A stretch of DNA of 64,000 nucleotides from Ophiodon elongatus (Eukaryota; Chordata; Actinopteri; Perciformes; Hexagrammidae), in assembly GCA_016806645.1 (NCBI GenBank), contig JACSYO010000092.1:43501-107500 (forward strand). The letters run 5' to 3'. Shown in pieces: positions 33,601 to 44,438 of this stretch. The first letter of the stretch is position 1, and every line of letters begins with the position of its first letter. The notes under the pieces are model-generated. The model was not told the DNA's origin and ran no database searches. It worked only from the letters and a program-made list of their open reading frames with translations. A program made the position numbers and the translations under genes.

Positions 33601-36600
33601 CAATGGCACTCATGGAGATGGCTGTGAGCATCGTCTGGAAAAAGCAGCACATGACAGAGGAAGTTTAGAATACATCTGAGGATTTGCGTTACTCCACAAA
33701 GAATCACAAAACAGGACCACTTTAAAGTTTGTGTTTACCAGAGATGTGCTCTTAAGTGTCTAAGTCATTTAGTATCATAAAATCATAAAAAAGACTAACC
33801 AACTAAAGACATTTCAGTCAACTGAGACCAAAACCAAAAAGTCATCTTCAAAGGAACATTGTGCAGCATTTAGGGAGCTCTATTGGCAGAAATGGAATAC
33901 AATCTTAATAAGTTTTCTTTAATCTATTGTGGCATCACAAGGGGACAGGTAGTGGATGGGCGCTACATTCCCTCTCATGATCGGCGGCCACACCACAAAA
34001 TGGCCGCCGTGGCCGACACTACATCTCCCAGACTGCCTCATCACTCACCCAGCTGCAGGTGCTTAAGGCACCTTATTGAGGAAGGACTGGGGAGCTTCAT
34101 AAAAGGCAGAGGGGAGCTGGACAAGCAGTATGAGAGCGGACAGCTAGATGGAGGAAAAGCGTAAAAAGGACTATGAAGAGGAGGACCATGAAGAGGAGGA
34201 CCTCGTAGCCTGGACTTTGCCGTGCTAAGTTTTCTTGTTTAAAGAACCATTGTCTCCTCCGGGATGCTTTGTGTTTATTGATGGACTTTTTTTATTTTTT
34301 ATTTAAAGGAATTACCTGAGTTGCCTGTGGTATGGAAAAATGCCAATCCCAAATGGAGCTACTGGTGCAGATGCTGTTGGAGAGCCAGAGGGCCCAGCAA
34401 GAAATCAGCGCAGCCTTGTTGGAACAGCAAATAAGGGCTAATCGACTCAAAGAGTAGGAGCTCCAACAGGTACCAATGTTGAAACCCAAGGCAGCTGACT
34501 TCATCCCTAAACTAGGAGTGACAGATGTGGTGGAAGCTTACCTTCATGCCTTTGAGGCTACCGCAGCACGAGACAAGTGGACAAGGACACAGTGGGTTGG
34601 ACTCCTGGCTCCTTTCCTTTCTGGTAAGGCACTTAAAGCGTTTCAGGATGTAGAGGCAAAAAGGGTAATCAGCCACCAGAAATTGACAAATGCAACCGAG
34701 TTGGTAGAAGCAGAAGAGCAGTACCAGGTGGCCTCAGACATGCTCCGCCCACCCTGTAAAGAGCCTGTGGCTTCTGTCCCTGCCCAGCCAAGGGGGTGTC
34801 GCCAAAGAGGTCCTATGCCGACCAACCCAATAGAGGCGTTAGGCCACCGGTGCAGCAACGAGCGCTTCTGAACCCCAAGGTCCGCCAGTGCTATCGCTGT
34901 GGCAAATTGGGCCACATCTCGTGGCAGTGTGAAAGGCTAGACGAGCCCATGCCCACAGCGGAGTCCGCCAGCGGCCCCCATGTCAACTTTGCTGCCCTCC
35001 TGAGGGGGTGGGGGTACAGACCGGCAACCCACGTGCCCCGTAACTGTGACTCAACGGGATGTAGAAGCCTTGCTCGATTCAGGAAGTGCCAGGATGCTGA
35101 TCCAGGAGGCCGTCTTGGAGGCCTCTTCCCCTGCTCAAGGCGACCCCGTTCCTGTGGTTTGTGTCCACGGAGACACCCGTGAGTACCCAACCACCGTGGT
35201 GAAACTGACCACAACGAAGGGCACGTTTAACGTCGAGGTGGGAGTAATCCAGAACCTTCCAGTCCCAGTCCTGATTGGGCGTTACTGCCCGGCCTTCCGG
35301 ATGCTGTGGAGGGAAGCCCTAAAGAAGCTCAGTCGTTAGCCCCGGAAACGTAAGTCAAACCATTATGACATAAATAAAACCTTGGTTAATGTTGCCAAAC
35401 CCTGCTCTTCCCCACCAGCTCCAGTCCAAGCCTTGGCAGAAGCATCTAGTGGTGCGGAATCTGACGATTCCGAGCCACAACCTGGGCCAAGTGAGGATGA
35501 CGCTGATGGCCCTCGGGAAAGGCCGCCCCTAAAAGGTCAATATGAAACGGCGCAGTTACAGGACCCCAGCCTGGTAAATGCCCTAAGAAATGTCCAGGTC
35601 CCAGAGGGAACGTTGGTGGGATCCCGGTTGATGCCTTCCTACCCTCATTTTGCAGTGAAAAGTGGCGTCTTGTATCAGGTAACAAGAAGTAAGGACCAAG
35701 TTGTTGAGCAACTACTTGTGCCCCGACCGCACCGTCCCACAGTTCTGCAGTTAGCCCACACTGACTTGCTGGGAGCTCACTTGGGGGTAGAGAAGGCCAA
35801 AGAGAGGGTGTTGCAGAGGTTCTTTTGGCCAGGAGTCCACAAGGAGGTAGAGAACTACTGCCGCAGTTGCCCGGATTGCCAGATCACCGCGCCAAAACCG
35901 ACTTACCGGAACCCCCTTATCCCTTTGCCGATCATAAAAACCCCCTTTGAAAGGGTGGGTATGGATATCGTGGGCCCACTGCCCAAGAGTGCCCGCGGAC
36001 ACCAGTACATCTTGGTCATAGTCGACTACGCCACCCGGTATCCGGAAGCTGTCCCCTTAAAAAAAGGCAAATGCTAAACAAATAGCAAAAGAACTGTTCC
36101 TCTTCAGCAGCCGCGTAGTTATTCCAAAGGAGATTCTTACTGACCAAGGAACCCCCTTTATGTCACCAAGGAGTTGTGTGCGCTTTTGCATATGAAACAG
36201 GTGAGAACCTCGGTGTACCACCCCCAGACGGATGGGTTAGTGGAGCGGTTCAACAAGACCCTCAAAGCCATGCTGAGGAAGGCCATCGACAAAGACGGAA
36301 GAAACTGGGACCAGCTGCTACCCTACCTTCTGTTTGCGGTAAGAGAAGTTCCTCAGGCTTCCACCGGTTTCTCACCCTTTGACCTGTTGTATTCTCACAA
36401 ACCCAGGGGCCTTCTGGACATAGCCAAGGAGACTTGGGAGGAGCAGCCCTGTCCTCATCGCACCATGATTGACCATGTGGGGGTGATGTGAGACAGGATG
36501 GCGGCTGTGGTTCCCATTGTGAAGGAGCACATGGAGAAGGCTAAGAGGGCAGTGTATAACCAAGCCGCCCAACCCAGAGAATTCAACCCAGGAGACAGAG

Positions 36601-39600
36601 TCCTAGTTCTGGTGCCCACAGTGGAATGTAAGTTCTTGGCTACTTGGCAGGGACCGTATGAAGTAATTGAAAAGGTTGGAAGTCAATTATAAAGTACGGC
36701 AACCAGGGAAGAGGAAAGGTGAGCATATCTACCATATTAACCTCTTAAAGAAATGGCATTATCGAGAGGCATCGTTCAATTGTCTTCCCCCCCCAGAGAG
36801 CCAAAAGAACCTGCCCGGGACGAAGTGCAGTTTGGCCCGGACCTCTCCCCTCACCAGCTGCAGCAGGCAAAGGAGCTTGTGGCGGGGAATCAGGATGTCT
36901 TTTCATCCCTCCCAGGCGGCACCCACCTGGTGGAACATGTAATACGCACCCAGCCAGGACAAACGGTGAACCAAAAGCCGTATCGGGTGCCGGAGGCCCG
37001 CAAGAATGCTAATTGACGAGGAGGTAAGGAAGATGTTGAAGGTGATTGAGGAGTCCAAGAGCGCCTGGTCAAGCCCCATCGTCCTGACCAACAAGCCGGA
37101 CAAATCAGTGCGTTTTTGTAATGGTTTTTGAAAAGTGAACGACGTGTCTGAATTTGATGCCTATCCCATGCCGCGGGTTGACGAGATGATTGAAAGCCTG
37201 GGCAATGCACGATTCCTAACCACACTGGATCTCACGAAGGGGTATTGGCAGGTCCTCTTGTCTGCAGGATCAAAGGAGAAGACGGCCTTTGCCACCCCTG
37301 GAGGCCTTTGGCAGTATCGGGTGATTCCCTTTGGTCTGTTTGGAGCTCCCGCCACATTCCAGCGCTTGATGAATCAGGTACTTAAACCCCATCAAGAGTA
37401 TGCATCTGCCTATTTAGATGATGTGGTGATTCAGAGCCCAGACTGGGAAAGCCACTTGCCGCGGGTGCAGAAGGTCCTGAAATCCCTCCGAAGGGCAGGC
37501 TTGACAGCGAACCCCAAGGAGTGTAAGCTGGCTTTCGGGGAGACAAACTACTTGGGGTATATTATCGGGCGGGGCCTTGTCAAACCCCAGGAGGCCAAAC
37601 TCTGTGCCATCCAAGATTGGCCAAAACATTGACCAAGAAGCAGGTGAGGTCCTTTCTGGGCCTAGCAAATTATTACCGACGATTCATCCCTGACTTTTCT
37701 ATGATCGCGGCCCCTCTCACAGAATTGACGACCAAGAAACACTCACGTATGGTGACATGGTCCCCGGCTGCAGAAGAAGCGTTTGGCAACCTGAAGAGGG
37801 CCCTGTGTTCAAAACCGGTCCTTACTGCCCCCGACTTCAGCAAGGAGTTTGTGGTCCAGGCAGATGCCTCTAAGGTGGGTCTGGGCGCTGTGCTGGCACA
37901 GATCAAGGAAGGTGAGGAACACCCCATTCTTTATTTGAGTCGGAAGTTGCTTCCCAGAGAGAAGAACTATGCCATGGTGGAGAAAGAGTGCCTAGCCTTA
38001 AAATGGGCCCTGGAAACTCTCAAATATTACCTGCTTGGGAGGAGGTTCACTCTGGTGACAGCTCATTCACCTTTACAATGGATGGCAAAGAACAAAGACG
38101 AACAGAAGGGTAACTAGGTGGTTCTTAAGCCTCCAGCCTTTTAATTTGTCGTTCACAGGCCGGGACGGCGCCATGGAAACGCGGATGCCCTGTCCCGCCG
38201 TGATGCCTTCTGGGCCTCATTCACCCTGCCGAGGACGTCAGGCCCGGGGAGAGGGATGTGTGGCATCACAAGGGGACAGGTAGTGGATGGGCACTACATT
38301 CCCCCTCATGATCGGCGGCCACACCACAAAATGGCCGCCGTGTGCCGACACTACATCTCCCAGACTATCTCATCACTCACCCAGCTGCAGGTGCTTAAGG
38401 CACCTAATTGAGGAAGGGCTGGGGAGCTTCATAAAAGGCAGAGGGGAGAGCACATGGAGGAGGGGAGCTGGACAAACAGTATGAGTGCGGACAGCTAGAT
38501 GGAGGAAAAGAGTAAAAAGGACTATGAAGAGGAGGACCTCGTAGCCTGGACTTTGCCGTGCTAAGTTTTCTTGTTTAAAGAACCATTTTCTCCTCCGGGA
38601 CGGTTTGTTTATTGATGGACTTTCTTGATTTTTGATTTAAAGGAATTACCGGAGTTGCCTGTGGTATGGAAAAATAAACCTTCCACTCCATTTAAACCAT
38701 CTGATTGTGCCTGTTTTCAGCTCTCTTGCACTGCCCCACCCTAGTTGGCCCTAGGGATCGCCCGTGACACTACACTATAATCACCTTAGAATTATTCATT
38801 TATATCTATATACAGAACCGGCTGCCATATTTCTACAGTAGCCCAGAACGGACAAACCAACCACATGAGGAACACCGTTGTTTTGTTCGTCAGGGACGAA
38901 AAACAAAACACAGGAGACCTCTGTCATCTGCTACTCTTACAACAACTGGCTATAGATAGGGTCATTTGCATTTTCATGTTTTCCCGTCGGCCACCAGCGG
39001 AAGTTTTAATCGGTTGCAACCTCGGCGCTAGAGGCTGCCGAATCCTACACAGGACATGTTTGAGGTCATCTCCTCACTGTATTTGTAACCTATTAACCCC
39101 ACATGAGTTGGTGGGTGACGGAGCAGCAAAATGACCAATGATTGTGGTGGTGTTAGTGGGTTTATTGGCAGAACGCCTGATGCCAGGATCTATTATGTCA
39201 CCTTTAGCATCGGTGCAATGCAAATTAGAATAATACAGCCTGTTATATATTATAACAGCATGGAGTTTAATAATAATGCTCATTTTATTTATGTAGCACT
39301 TTTCAAGCTTAAGCACAAAGTGTTTTTTAGATTAAAAGATAATAGGAGAATAAAACCATTTTAAAATCAGAAACCCATGTAAGGCCCTCCCCCCAGAAAT
39401 AAGCTCACATAAAGCACGGGAAATAGTGAAATGTAAGTTATGGCAATAACCACATATATAAACAAATAAGATGCAAATATGAGAAGTGATTCCATATAAA
39501 ACTGCTTTATGTAAATAATAGAACAAACTCTAGATAGAAATTGTGCTAAAACTAGCACAATTTAAATATATAATGACAAAGTTAAAATAAAACACAATCA

Positions 39601-42600
39601 AATAGGAATATAAAGAGGAAATATTATGTGATAATGGAAAAGGAAAACATTGTTAATTGTAGGTCGTCTTGTAAAAATCTGTTTTAAGGAGGCACTTAAA
39701 AGCTGCAGTGGAGTTTGTTGATCTCACACTGAGAGGACGGCTGTTCCAAAGATCAGGCGCCATAATTGAAAACGGACGATCAGCCTTGGTTTTCAGCCTG
39801 GAACAACTAAATGGTTTTGGTCGGCTGATTTAAGGGGATTGGCTGAGCTTTAAAGGGTTAAAAGTCTTTTGAAATAATCTGGTGCCAGATCATGTATGAC
39901 CTTGGCAATTAATACAATTTTGAAATTACATATTACTATTGCAAACACACACTCTTAAGAGGCGGACATTCAAGTGGCAATACACTCTCAATTCCTTTCT
40001 TTTTCTATGTATTTCTTTACTTATTCATCCTCCCATTTTTCCCCTTTCTACAGATAGTCCATGTGTTTGCTTCTGTTATTGCTGCCACCACGAATGCCTC
40101 AAATACTTTTATGCTCAAACTGACTCCACACAGCTGCTTTCCTACACTGAATATTCTCTTTTTCTCAGTAGTATACATGTTTTTACCTTCCTGGCTGTAT
40201 GTCATCCCTGTAAAAAATGTAAAATACAAATAAAAAAAACGTTCTAACTATCTCATTCTCGTATCTGTGCTCCTGCAGATAAAACAAAAAAGAAAAATAA
40301 TTATGATAAAAGAAAACCTTCCCATTTGTATGTAATTATTTTATCTTGGTTTTTGCAAATAATAAAAGATAATACAAAAATGTCCATCTGTATTTCATTC
40401 CTGTATCGTTGTTGTTGCAATAATGATTAGAAAAAAATTGTATCTGTATGTCCCGTCTGTATCTCAGTCCTAAATCTTTGTTTTCGTAAAAATAATTTAA
40501 ATATAAATAATAAAAATAAAAAACCTTACCATCGGTATGTCATTCTTGTATCTTTGTTGTTGCAATAATAATAATTAGAAAAACTTTCCCATCTGTATGA
40601 CATTCTTTTATCTTTTTATTTGCAAATAAAAAAAACAAATTTAAAATCCAAAAACTTTATGCCTTTGTTATTGTAAATCAAAAAACTAAACAAAAAACCC
40701 TCCCATCTGTATCTTATATCTTTGTTTTCACAAATTAAAAAAATTTAAATAAAGTATGTCATTCCTTTATCTTTATTTCTGAAAATAAAAACACAAAATA
40801 AAACAATAATTAGAAAAACCTTCCCATCTTTGTCATTCCCATCTTTGTTATTGCAAATAAAAAAACTAAACAAAAAAACATGCCATCTGTATGTCATTCC
40901 TGTATCTTTGTTGTTGCAAAACTACTACTACTACTACTACAAATTAGAAAAACCTTCCCTTTATTTATGCAAATAAAAACACAAAATAAAAAAAATATAA
41001 TTATAAAAACTTTCCCTGCTTTATGTAATTCCTTTATCTTTGTTGTTGCAAATAAAAAACACGAAACAAAAACATGATAATAAAAAAACTCCCATCTGTA
41101 TCTCATTCTTGTATCTTTGTTGTTGCAAATAAATAAATAAAACAATTGATATACTTTTGTGGATGGATGTTTACAGCTCTATTGGCCTGCAATAAATTAA
41201 ACGCGCATATTTTAATGTAACATTTGATTTCTGAGTGGCCACACAGCAGTAAGTCACAAAGAGTGGTCGCGTTTCACAACAAATATGCAACAGCAGTTTT
41301 ACTCACCGTGGAGCAACACATGAAGACGATTATGAAGGAGCCGAAGACGCCTCCAATTCCGACCATCCAAGTCATCCGCAGGAAGAGGATCACCCCAAAA
41401 ATGTTCTGGATGCACGGCAAGTACACGCCCATCAGAGTGCCCAGCTGTGGAGCCTGAGAAGCACAAACATGGAATGTGATTAGTTAAATTTTTTGTGTCT
41501 TAGTTTTCAGTCTATCTCATCTTACATAGATTAAAAACTCGGTTATAATCGAGCACTTTGTTGTTCAGTCTCTGTCTGCTGAAATCTAATCGAAATATTA
41601 TAATATCGCCTGATAAATGAATGAAAACAGGTCCAACTTTTTCATGAGAAAGAAAGGGGTTTATTCTTTTCAAACACAAAGAGAAGACGACAAGTTCGAT
41701 TGAAATGGGTCTATTTCCTCTGAGTAACCTCGCTGCAGAGAAGAAGGAAGATACATGATTATCGACGAATCTGTTGGCTGGCAGCAACAAATTCAAACAA
41801 AGTAGTTTGCATAACAAATATCTACATATATGTTTGTTGTTGCTGAGAGTTACAATGTGTAGAAGAAAATATAAATGCCCACAGTTAATCTCAAAAAGTG
41901 ATTGTCCTCTTTTTGTATCAGATTTATTTCCCTTTCACTCATAAATGATAAATTACTCGTACAACTGTATGTGGTTTCAGTTGGCAGCGGGCAGAATATT
42001 TTACTTTTTTTTAACACTATCAAAAATATGACAGTGTAAAAGGAAACACCAGAAAAACAAAATCACGTATCACATTTCTTAAGTCTTTACTTGTCCTTTT
42101 AAATTTGCAGGTATTTGAAAGTCCTCATTGAAATTCTGTTTCGCGCTCTGTGGAGGAGATGTGTGTGTTGAAAAAGGAGCTGAAAGATGAAAGGACAGAT
42201 CAAAGTCGTTGCTTGTGATAGCTCCTCTGTCTGTGTGTTTCCCTGCAGACTTCATTTCTAAAATAAGTGCAAAAGGGTCGTCAATATATTGCTGCTTAGC
42301 ATTGTGATACATTTCCCCTGTTTATAATTTAGAAGCGGTATATAAATGCTATATACTATATACTAAATACTATATACAGACTATAATGTAGACGTATGCG
42401 CATTCTTTCTAATGTCCATCAGGGGGCGACTCCTCTGGTTGTATAGAAGTCTATGAGAAAATGACTCTACTTCTCACTTGATTTATTCCCTCAGTAAACA
42501 TTGTAAACATGAGTTTATGGTCTCAATCTCTAGTTTCAAGTCTTCTTCAATACAGTATGATGTTCATTTAGTAAATTATGGTCCATTTAGAGTCAAATAG

Positions 42601-43473
42601 ACCATAAAGCAGAGTATGCTTTAAGTGTGGGGCTACCTTTTGATTGACAGGTCGCTACCACGAGGTTGTCCGGTCTGGGAGTTATCCGTGTTTTTGTCTT
42701 ACAACTTTAACCCTTTCACAGTGTGTTTTCACTTCATGAAAGTTAATTTTAACATTTTTGGTCGCCTAAAAATGCCTTATTTAGCGTTTGATTGTACTTA
42801 GCTTACTTAGTTGCAAAAAACCCAAGCTGGAGACGACCATAATGCCAGACTCGAGGCTTCAAAACTGCAGTCCACAAACCAATGGGTCACGTCACAGTGG
42901 CTACGTCCACTTATTTTATACAGTGGATGGTGTTCACCCATAAGGATGTTTTCATAAAAATCTCTACCTATTTAAAAAATCCTAACTTCTCCTTTGAAGA
43001 TATTTAATAGTATTAAAACAACAAAAACTGACCTTTAGACTGTTACTTTTATGATATCTTTTTAGATAAAACTGCTCGTCTGGTTCAGATTGCTGCAGGG
43101 TAGGAATGAATGGATCACACGTAGTACGCTACCTTGACAGGTTTTTTAGACGGACGTGGCCCCTCCTCGTTGTTTTCGGCCTCTTCGTGCTCTTTGCTGC
43201 CTGTCGGCAGGTTGGAGTAGTTGGCCAGACTGCTGAGCGCAGAGGAGACCATTGGACTGGTATCCATCTCCTCCTGCAGCGCGCACACACACAGAAACGC
43301 ACAGTTATGTTAGAACTAAGTGATGTGAAAACTCTTGGTTTCATACTGGGCCGTGAAAACGATCTCCACCTCAAACAGAGCCATGTTCTTTCCGTCATAC
43401 TGCTGGCTTTTATCCGCGTCCCTGGCCGCACTGCTGTTGATGAAAGGACTGCTCTCTTTGGGGTTCCCATCGC
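21759..43473 (-). CDS. slc12a5: Neuronal K-Cl cotransporter KCC2, all but the first exon
   Basis: KCC2 is the neuron-specific plasma-membrane K+/Cl- exporter that sets inhibitory GABA/glycine driving force. Twenty-five coding exons give about 1,090 codons (human KCC2b 1,116 aa). They run 43473-43370, 43273-43133, 41453-41307, 33634-33580, 33495-33365, 33222-32975, 32891-32680, 32574-32407, 31339-31241, 31129-31072, 29656-29482, 28823-28705, 28589-28491, 28173-28054, 27895-27791, 27678-27510, 26495-26300, 25161-24992, 24828-24697, 23562-23455, 23180-23064, 22834-22677, 22405-22391, 22279-22146, 21850-21759. All are GT-AG and phase-consistent. KCC2 rather than KCC1/3/4 is shown by SITDSSRGSIRRKNP around the PKC site equivalent to Ser940, and by the N-terminal GDGNPKESSPFINS. 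The first codon G is split from a first exon that I could not locate. The a/b teleost paralogue is unassigned. Confidence 0.96.
22391..22405 (-). CDS. slc12a5: 15-nt microexon of slc12a5
   Basis: On the minus strand CTGCAG precedes and GTAAGT follows these 15 nt. Joined in phase to 22834-22677 and 22279-22146 they give MKP-EWENL-SQVDVRRMHT, matching the EWENL segment of mammalian KCC2. A short G-rich run on the plus strand (22428-22438) lies about 25 nt from it. Confidence 0.9.
23666..23701. repeat. (ATC)n microsatellite
   Basis: About eleven CAT units follow a T-run, in the slc12a5 intron upstream of the HDGDISAYTYEK exon. Confidence 0.9.
24139..24184 (+). mobile_element. Solitary 3' end of an RTE/Rex3-like LINE
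   Basis: GACCCGGATCCAGACAAGCG, then GAAGTTAATGGATGGATAAT, matches the terminal segment of the longer LINE copy ending at 46014 (CGACCCGATCCCGGATAAGC, then ATGGATGGATGG). It is a very short 5'-truncated insertion or relic inside an slc12a5 intron. Confidence 0.6.
26104..26160. repeat. 10-bp minisatellite, unit TTTAACCAGT
   Basis: Five consecutive 10-bp units plus a partial one, with a single variant unit (TTTAACTAGT), lie in the slc12a5 intron between exons 26495-26300 and 25161-24992. Confidence 0.95.
28054..41453 (-). CDS. slc12a5: slc12a5 transmembrane domain exons
   Basis: Twelve exons (41453-41307 down to 28173-28054) encode the 12-span APC-fold core. TM1 begins PCIQNIFGVILFLRMTW. TM6 contains [20 protein letters not shown]-type K+/Cl- site residues, split across exons 32574-32407 and 31339-31241. 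The large outer loop between TM5 and TM6 keeps all four KCC cysteines (VCLL, ICAK, FCDS, TCDE). It has N-glycosylation sequons NRT, NET, NAT and NVT. The junction 31241/31129 restores TSIVYMSSVVLFG. The intron between the first and second of these exons (33635-41306) is the longest and carries the LTR element. Confidence 0.93.
28654..28692. repeat. (GT)n microsatellite next to an slc12a5 splice donor
   Basis: About 19 GT units on the plus strand read as a CA repeat in the slc12a5 transcript. The repeat starts about 12 nt after the donor of exon 28823-28705. Confidence 0.95.
28990..29400. repeat. AT-rich dispersed repeat with an internal tandem duplication
   Basis: CACAAAGTGCTTCACAGTG near 29028 and AAAAAGGTAGGTCTTGAATT near 29390 are typical ends of a fish interspersed repeat. 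Between them CATAAATAATTAGAAAGATA-type units are tandemly repeated with a spacing of about 65 bp. Confidence 0.55.
30560..30785. repeat. Imperfect (AAT)n / (GATAAT)n tract
   Basis: A 220-bp run of AATAAT, AATAGTAAT and GATAAT units with an uninterrupted block near 30652-30705, inside an slc12a5 intron. Open frames on the minus strand over it are simple-sequence artefacts. Confidence 0.9.
33928..34340 (+). repeat. 5' LTR, lacking its 3' end
   Basis: Starts TGTGGCATCACAAGGGG and matches the 3' LTR to GTATGGAAAAAT. The last roughly 95 bp of the LTR, the primer-binding site and the leader are absent; gag-related sequence follows directly. It has a 15-bp tandem duplication (GAAGAGGAGGACC type) not present in the 3' copy. 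Confidence 0.85.
34343..34990 (+). pseudogene. gag remnant of the Gmr1-like element
   Basis: A broken frame encodes a capsid-like segment followed by a CX2CX4HX4C zinc knuckle (CYRCGKLGHISWQC, at about 34889-34930). One early in-frame stop (near 34456) and a frame change before the knuckle interrupt it. Confidence 0.8.
35046..35339 (+). pseudogene. Aspartic protease region of the Gmr1-like element
   Basis: The catalytic motif LLDSGS at about 35073-35090 marks a retroviral-type aspartic protease. A stop at about 35337 separates it from the next domain. Confidence 0.75.
35382..36745 (+). pseudogene. Integrase region of the Gmr1-like element
   Basis: An HHCC zinc domain (HTDLLGAHLG ... CRSCPDC) is followed by the catalytic core. 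The core has Asp in GMDIVGPLP, a second Asp in LTDQGTPF and Glu in YHPQTDGLVERFN. A C-terminal GPY/F module (WQGPYEVIEKVG) follows. Stops near 36075, 36489 and 36690 plus frame changes break it. It lies upstream of the reverse transcriptase. Confidence 0.85.
36753..38117 (+). pseudogene. Reverse transcriptase and RNase H region of the Gmr1-like element
   Basis: The reverse transcriptase contains LTTLDLTKGYWQV and the YLDD active-site box at about 37410. An RNase H start (VVQADASKVGLGAVL) lies near 37852. Stops occur near 37014, 37129, 37630 and 38115, so no intact polyprotein remains. Confidence 0.88.
38259..38769 (+). repeat. 3' LTR of the Gmr1-like element
   Basis: Begins TGTGGCATCAC and probably ends CCCGTGACA (TG...CA ends), 511 bp. 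It carries an 18-bp insertion around AGAGCACATGGAGGAGGG relative to the 5' LTR. The right limit is inferred from the terminal CA because the 5' LTR lacks this part. Confidence 0.8.
39260..39910. repeat. Dispersed fish repeat (GTAGCACTTTTCAAGCTTAAG to CTTGGCAATTAATAC)
   Basis: It contains AGGCACTTAAAAGCTGCAGT, then GGACGGCTGTTCCAAAGATC, then TTGGTTTTCAGCCTGGAACA. I recognise this arrangement from an abundant teleost repeat, by memory. A small related piece (AGCACTTTTCAAGCTTAAG) also occurs near 2060. The class is uncertain. Confidence 0.5.
40230..41140. repeat. Degenerate tandem array, about 60-80-bp units
   Basis: The unit CCCATCTGTATGTCATTCCT / GTATCTTTGTTGTTGCAAAT / AAAAA(C)AAAA recurs about a dozen times with length changes in the A-rich half. 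A CTA trinucleotide run lies within one unit (40920-40940). It is in the longest slc12a5 intron, between the LTR element and exon 41453-41307. Confidence 0.9.
42395..42930. repeat. Dispersed fish repeat, longer copy
   Basis: It shares GTCCATCAGGGGGCGACTCC, then GAAGTCTATGAGAAAATGAC, then TTTATTCCCTCAGTAAACAT, and the end CAGTCCACAAACCAATGGGT with the copy at 53761-54044. A middle part of about 300 bp (GATTGACAGGTCGCTACC type) is present only here. It is a familiar fish repeat whose class I cannot name. It lies in an slc12a5 intron. Confidence 0.75.
43133..43473 (-). CDS. slc12a5: slc12a5 N-terminal cytoplasmic exons
   Basis: Exon 43473-43370 encodes GDGNPKESSPFINSS...YDGKNMALFE. Exon 43273-43133 encodes EEMDTSPMVSSALSSLANYS through NNEEGPRPSKKPVK. 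Both match the common cytosolic N-terminus of KCC2a and KCC2b. The isoform-specific start (KCC2a with the SPAK-binding RFxV, or KCC2b) must lie upstream on the minus strand, above 43474. It was not found by eye. Confidence 0.9.
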
Positions 43474-44438
43474 CTGAAACACAGAAGCATAAGCTAGCTA
43501 GAGTCTTCTTCACGCACAGCTGCTCACGGACATTATGTAATTAGGATGATGGCAAAATGAAGAGTAGATTGTTAATAAATCCAATTTGAGTGTTGAAATG
43601 TTCCATTATTTGGGATTTAATAAGGAGCTGTGAAATCGCTACTGAAGCAAAGACCGAGTACTGAAGGATTTGATTTGGTTTCCGGCTAGAGCTAAGGGAT
43701 TTTCGAGACTTGAGGAATATGACATTTTGGTATTTGAAGCTTTTACTGTCTCACACTATGGGATATGGGCAAGATTTAATTTGCTCTCCCAATTGTTTCT
43801 GTATGGATATGAATATCAAAGGAAAAACAAATTAAATATGTTGTCAGTGATACATTCAGTATGTGACTTGACAGATATGTTGCTACATTAACAACTTTTC
43901 CACATTGTAATGGCAGAAAATGTGATCCAGGCAGCTTTACATCTCAAACAAAACATGTTTGCCGTTGCATATTAGAGGTATACAAACACACTTTAAGACT
44001 TCATATCATCAAAGCTTGCAAGCACGTTTCCTCAGACTACAGCAGGAGAATACTTAAGAGCCACATCACTACACAGGCCACTACAAAACTAAAAGAGGTC
44101 ATTCAGGTTCAGGTTTCATTAAGGTTTTTATTCATTTGTGAGTTCCAGTTGCTAACTTCTTCTGATAATGTCATACTAAAGCAAGAACATATTCTATTTT
44201 AAATCCTATACAGTATGAAATCAGAATCAACAAAATAATAACACATACTCTTATTTTGATGCAATGGCAAGAGGAAAACATAAAAATGGCCACTGCTCTG
44301 ACCAGTCAGCATGCACATATGGTCAAATTAAACAACAAAGATTTTCTTGGAATGTTGTCCTAGCGTAAACACATAATCCTTGATGAAGACAGAATTTTTA
44401 AAAATAAATTAATAATATGAATCATAATAATAATATTT
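43474..44438. other. Sequence 5' of the first recognised slc12a5 exon
   Basis: Probably intron 1 of slc12a5. I see no start exon and no mobile element in this stretch. Confidence 0.4.

Larger units (their letters stand above)
33928..38769 (+). mobile_element. Gmr1-like Ty3/gypsy LTR retrotransposon, inactive
   Basis: Two related LTRs flank a decayed coding region, inserted antisense in the longest slc12a5 intron. The order is gag with a zinc knuckle, protease, integrase, reverse transcriptase, RNase H. Integrase before reverse transcriptase is the defining order of Gmr1-like deuterostome Ty3/gypsy elements (first described from cod) and unlike ordinary gypsy elements. A purine-rich tract (CCCGGGGAGAGGGA) precedes the 3' LTR. 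Stops and frameshifts interrupt every domain, so the copy is dead. The LTRs are roughly 95 percent identical by eye, so it is not very recent. No clear target duplication was found. Confidence 0.92.

Noticed and set aside
33883..34164. 93-aa frame over the 5' LTR
   Set aside because: It lies entirely in LTR sequence and has a counterpart in the 3' LTR; it is not a host gene.
35382..38117. Rearranged or misassembled pol gene
   Set aside because: Integrase before reverse transcriptase is an established order for Gmr1-like elements, and both blocks lie in the same strand between one LTR pair.
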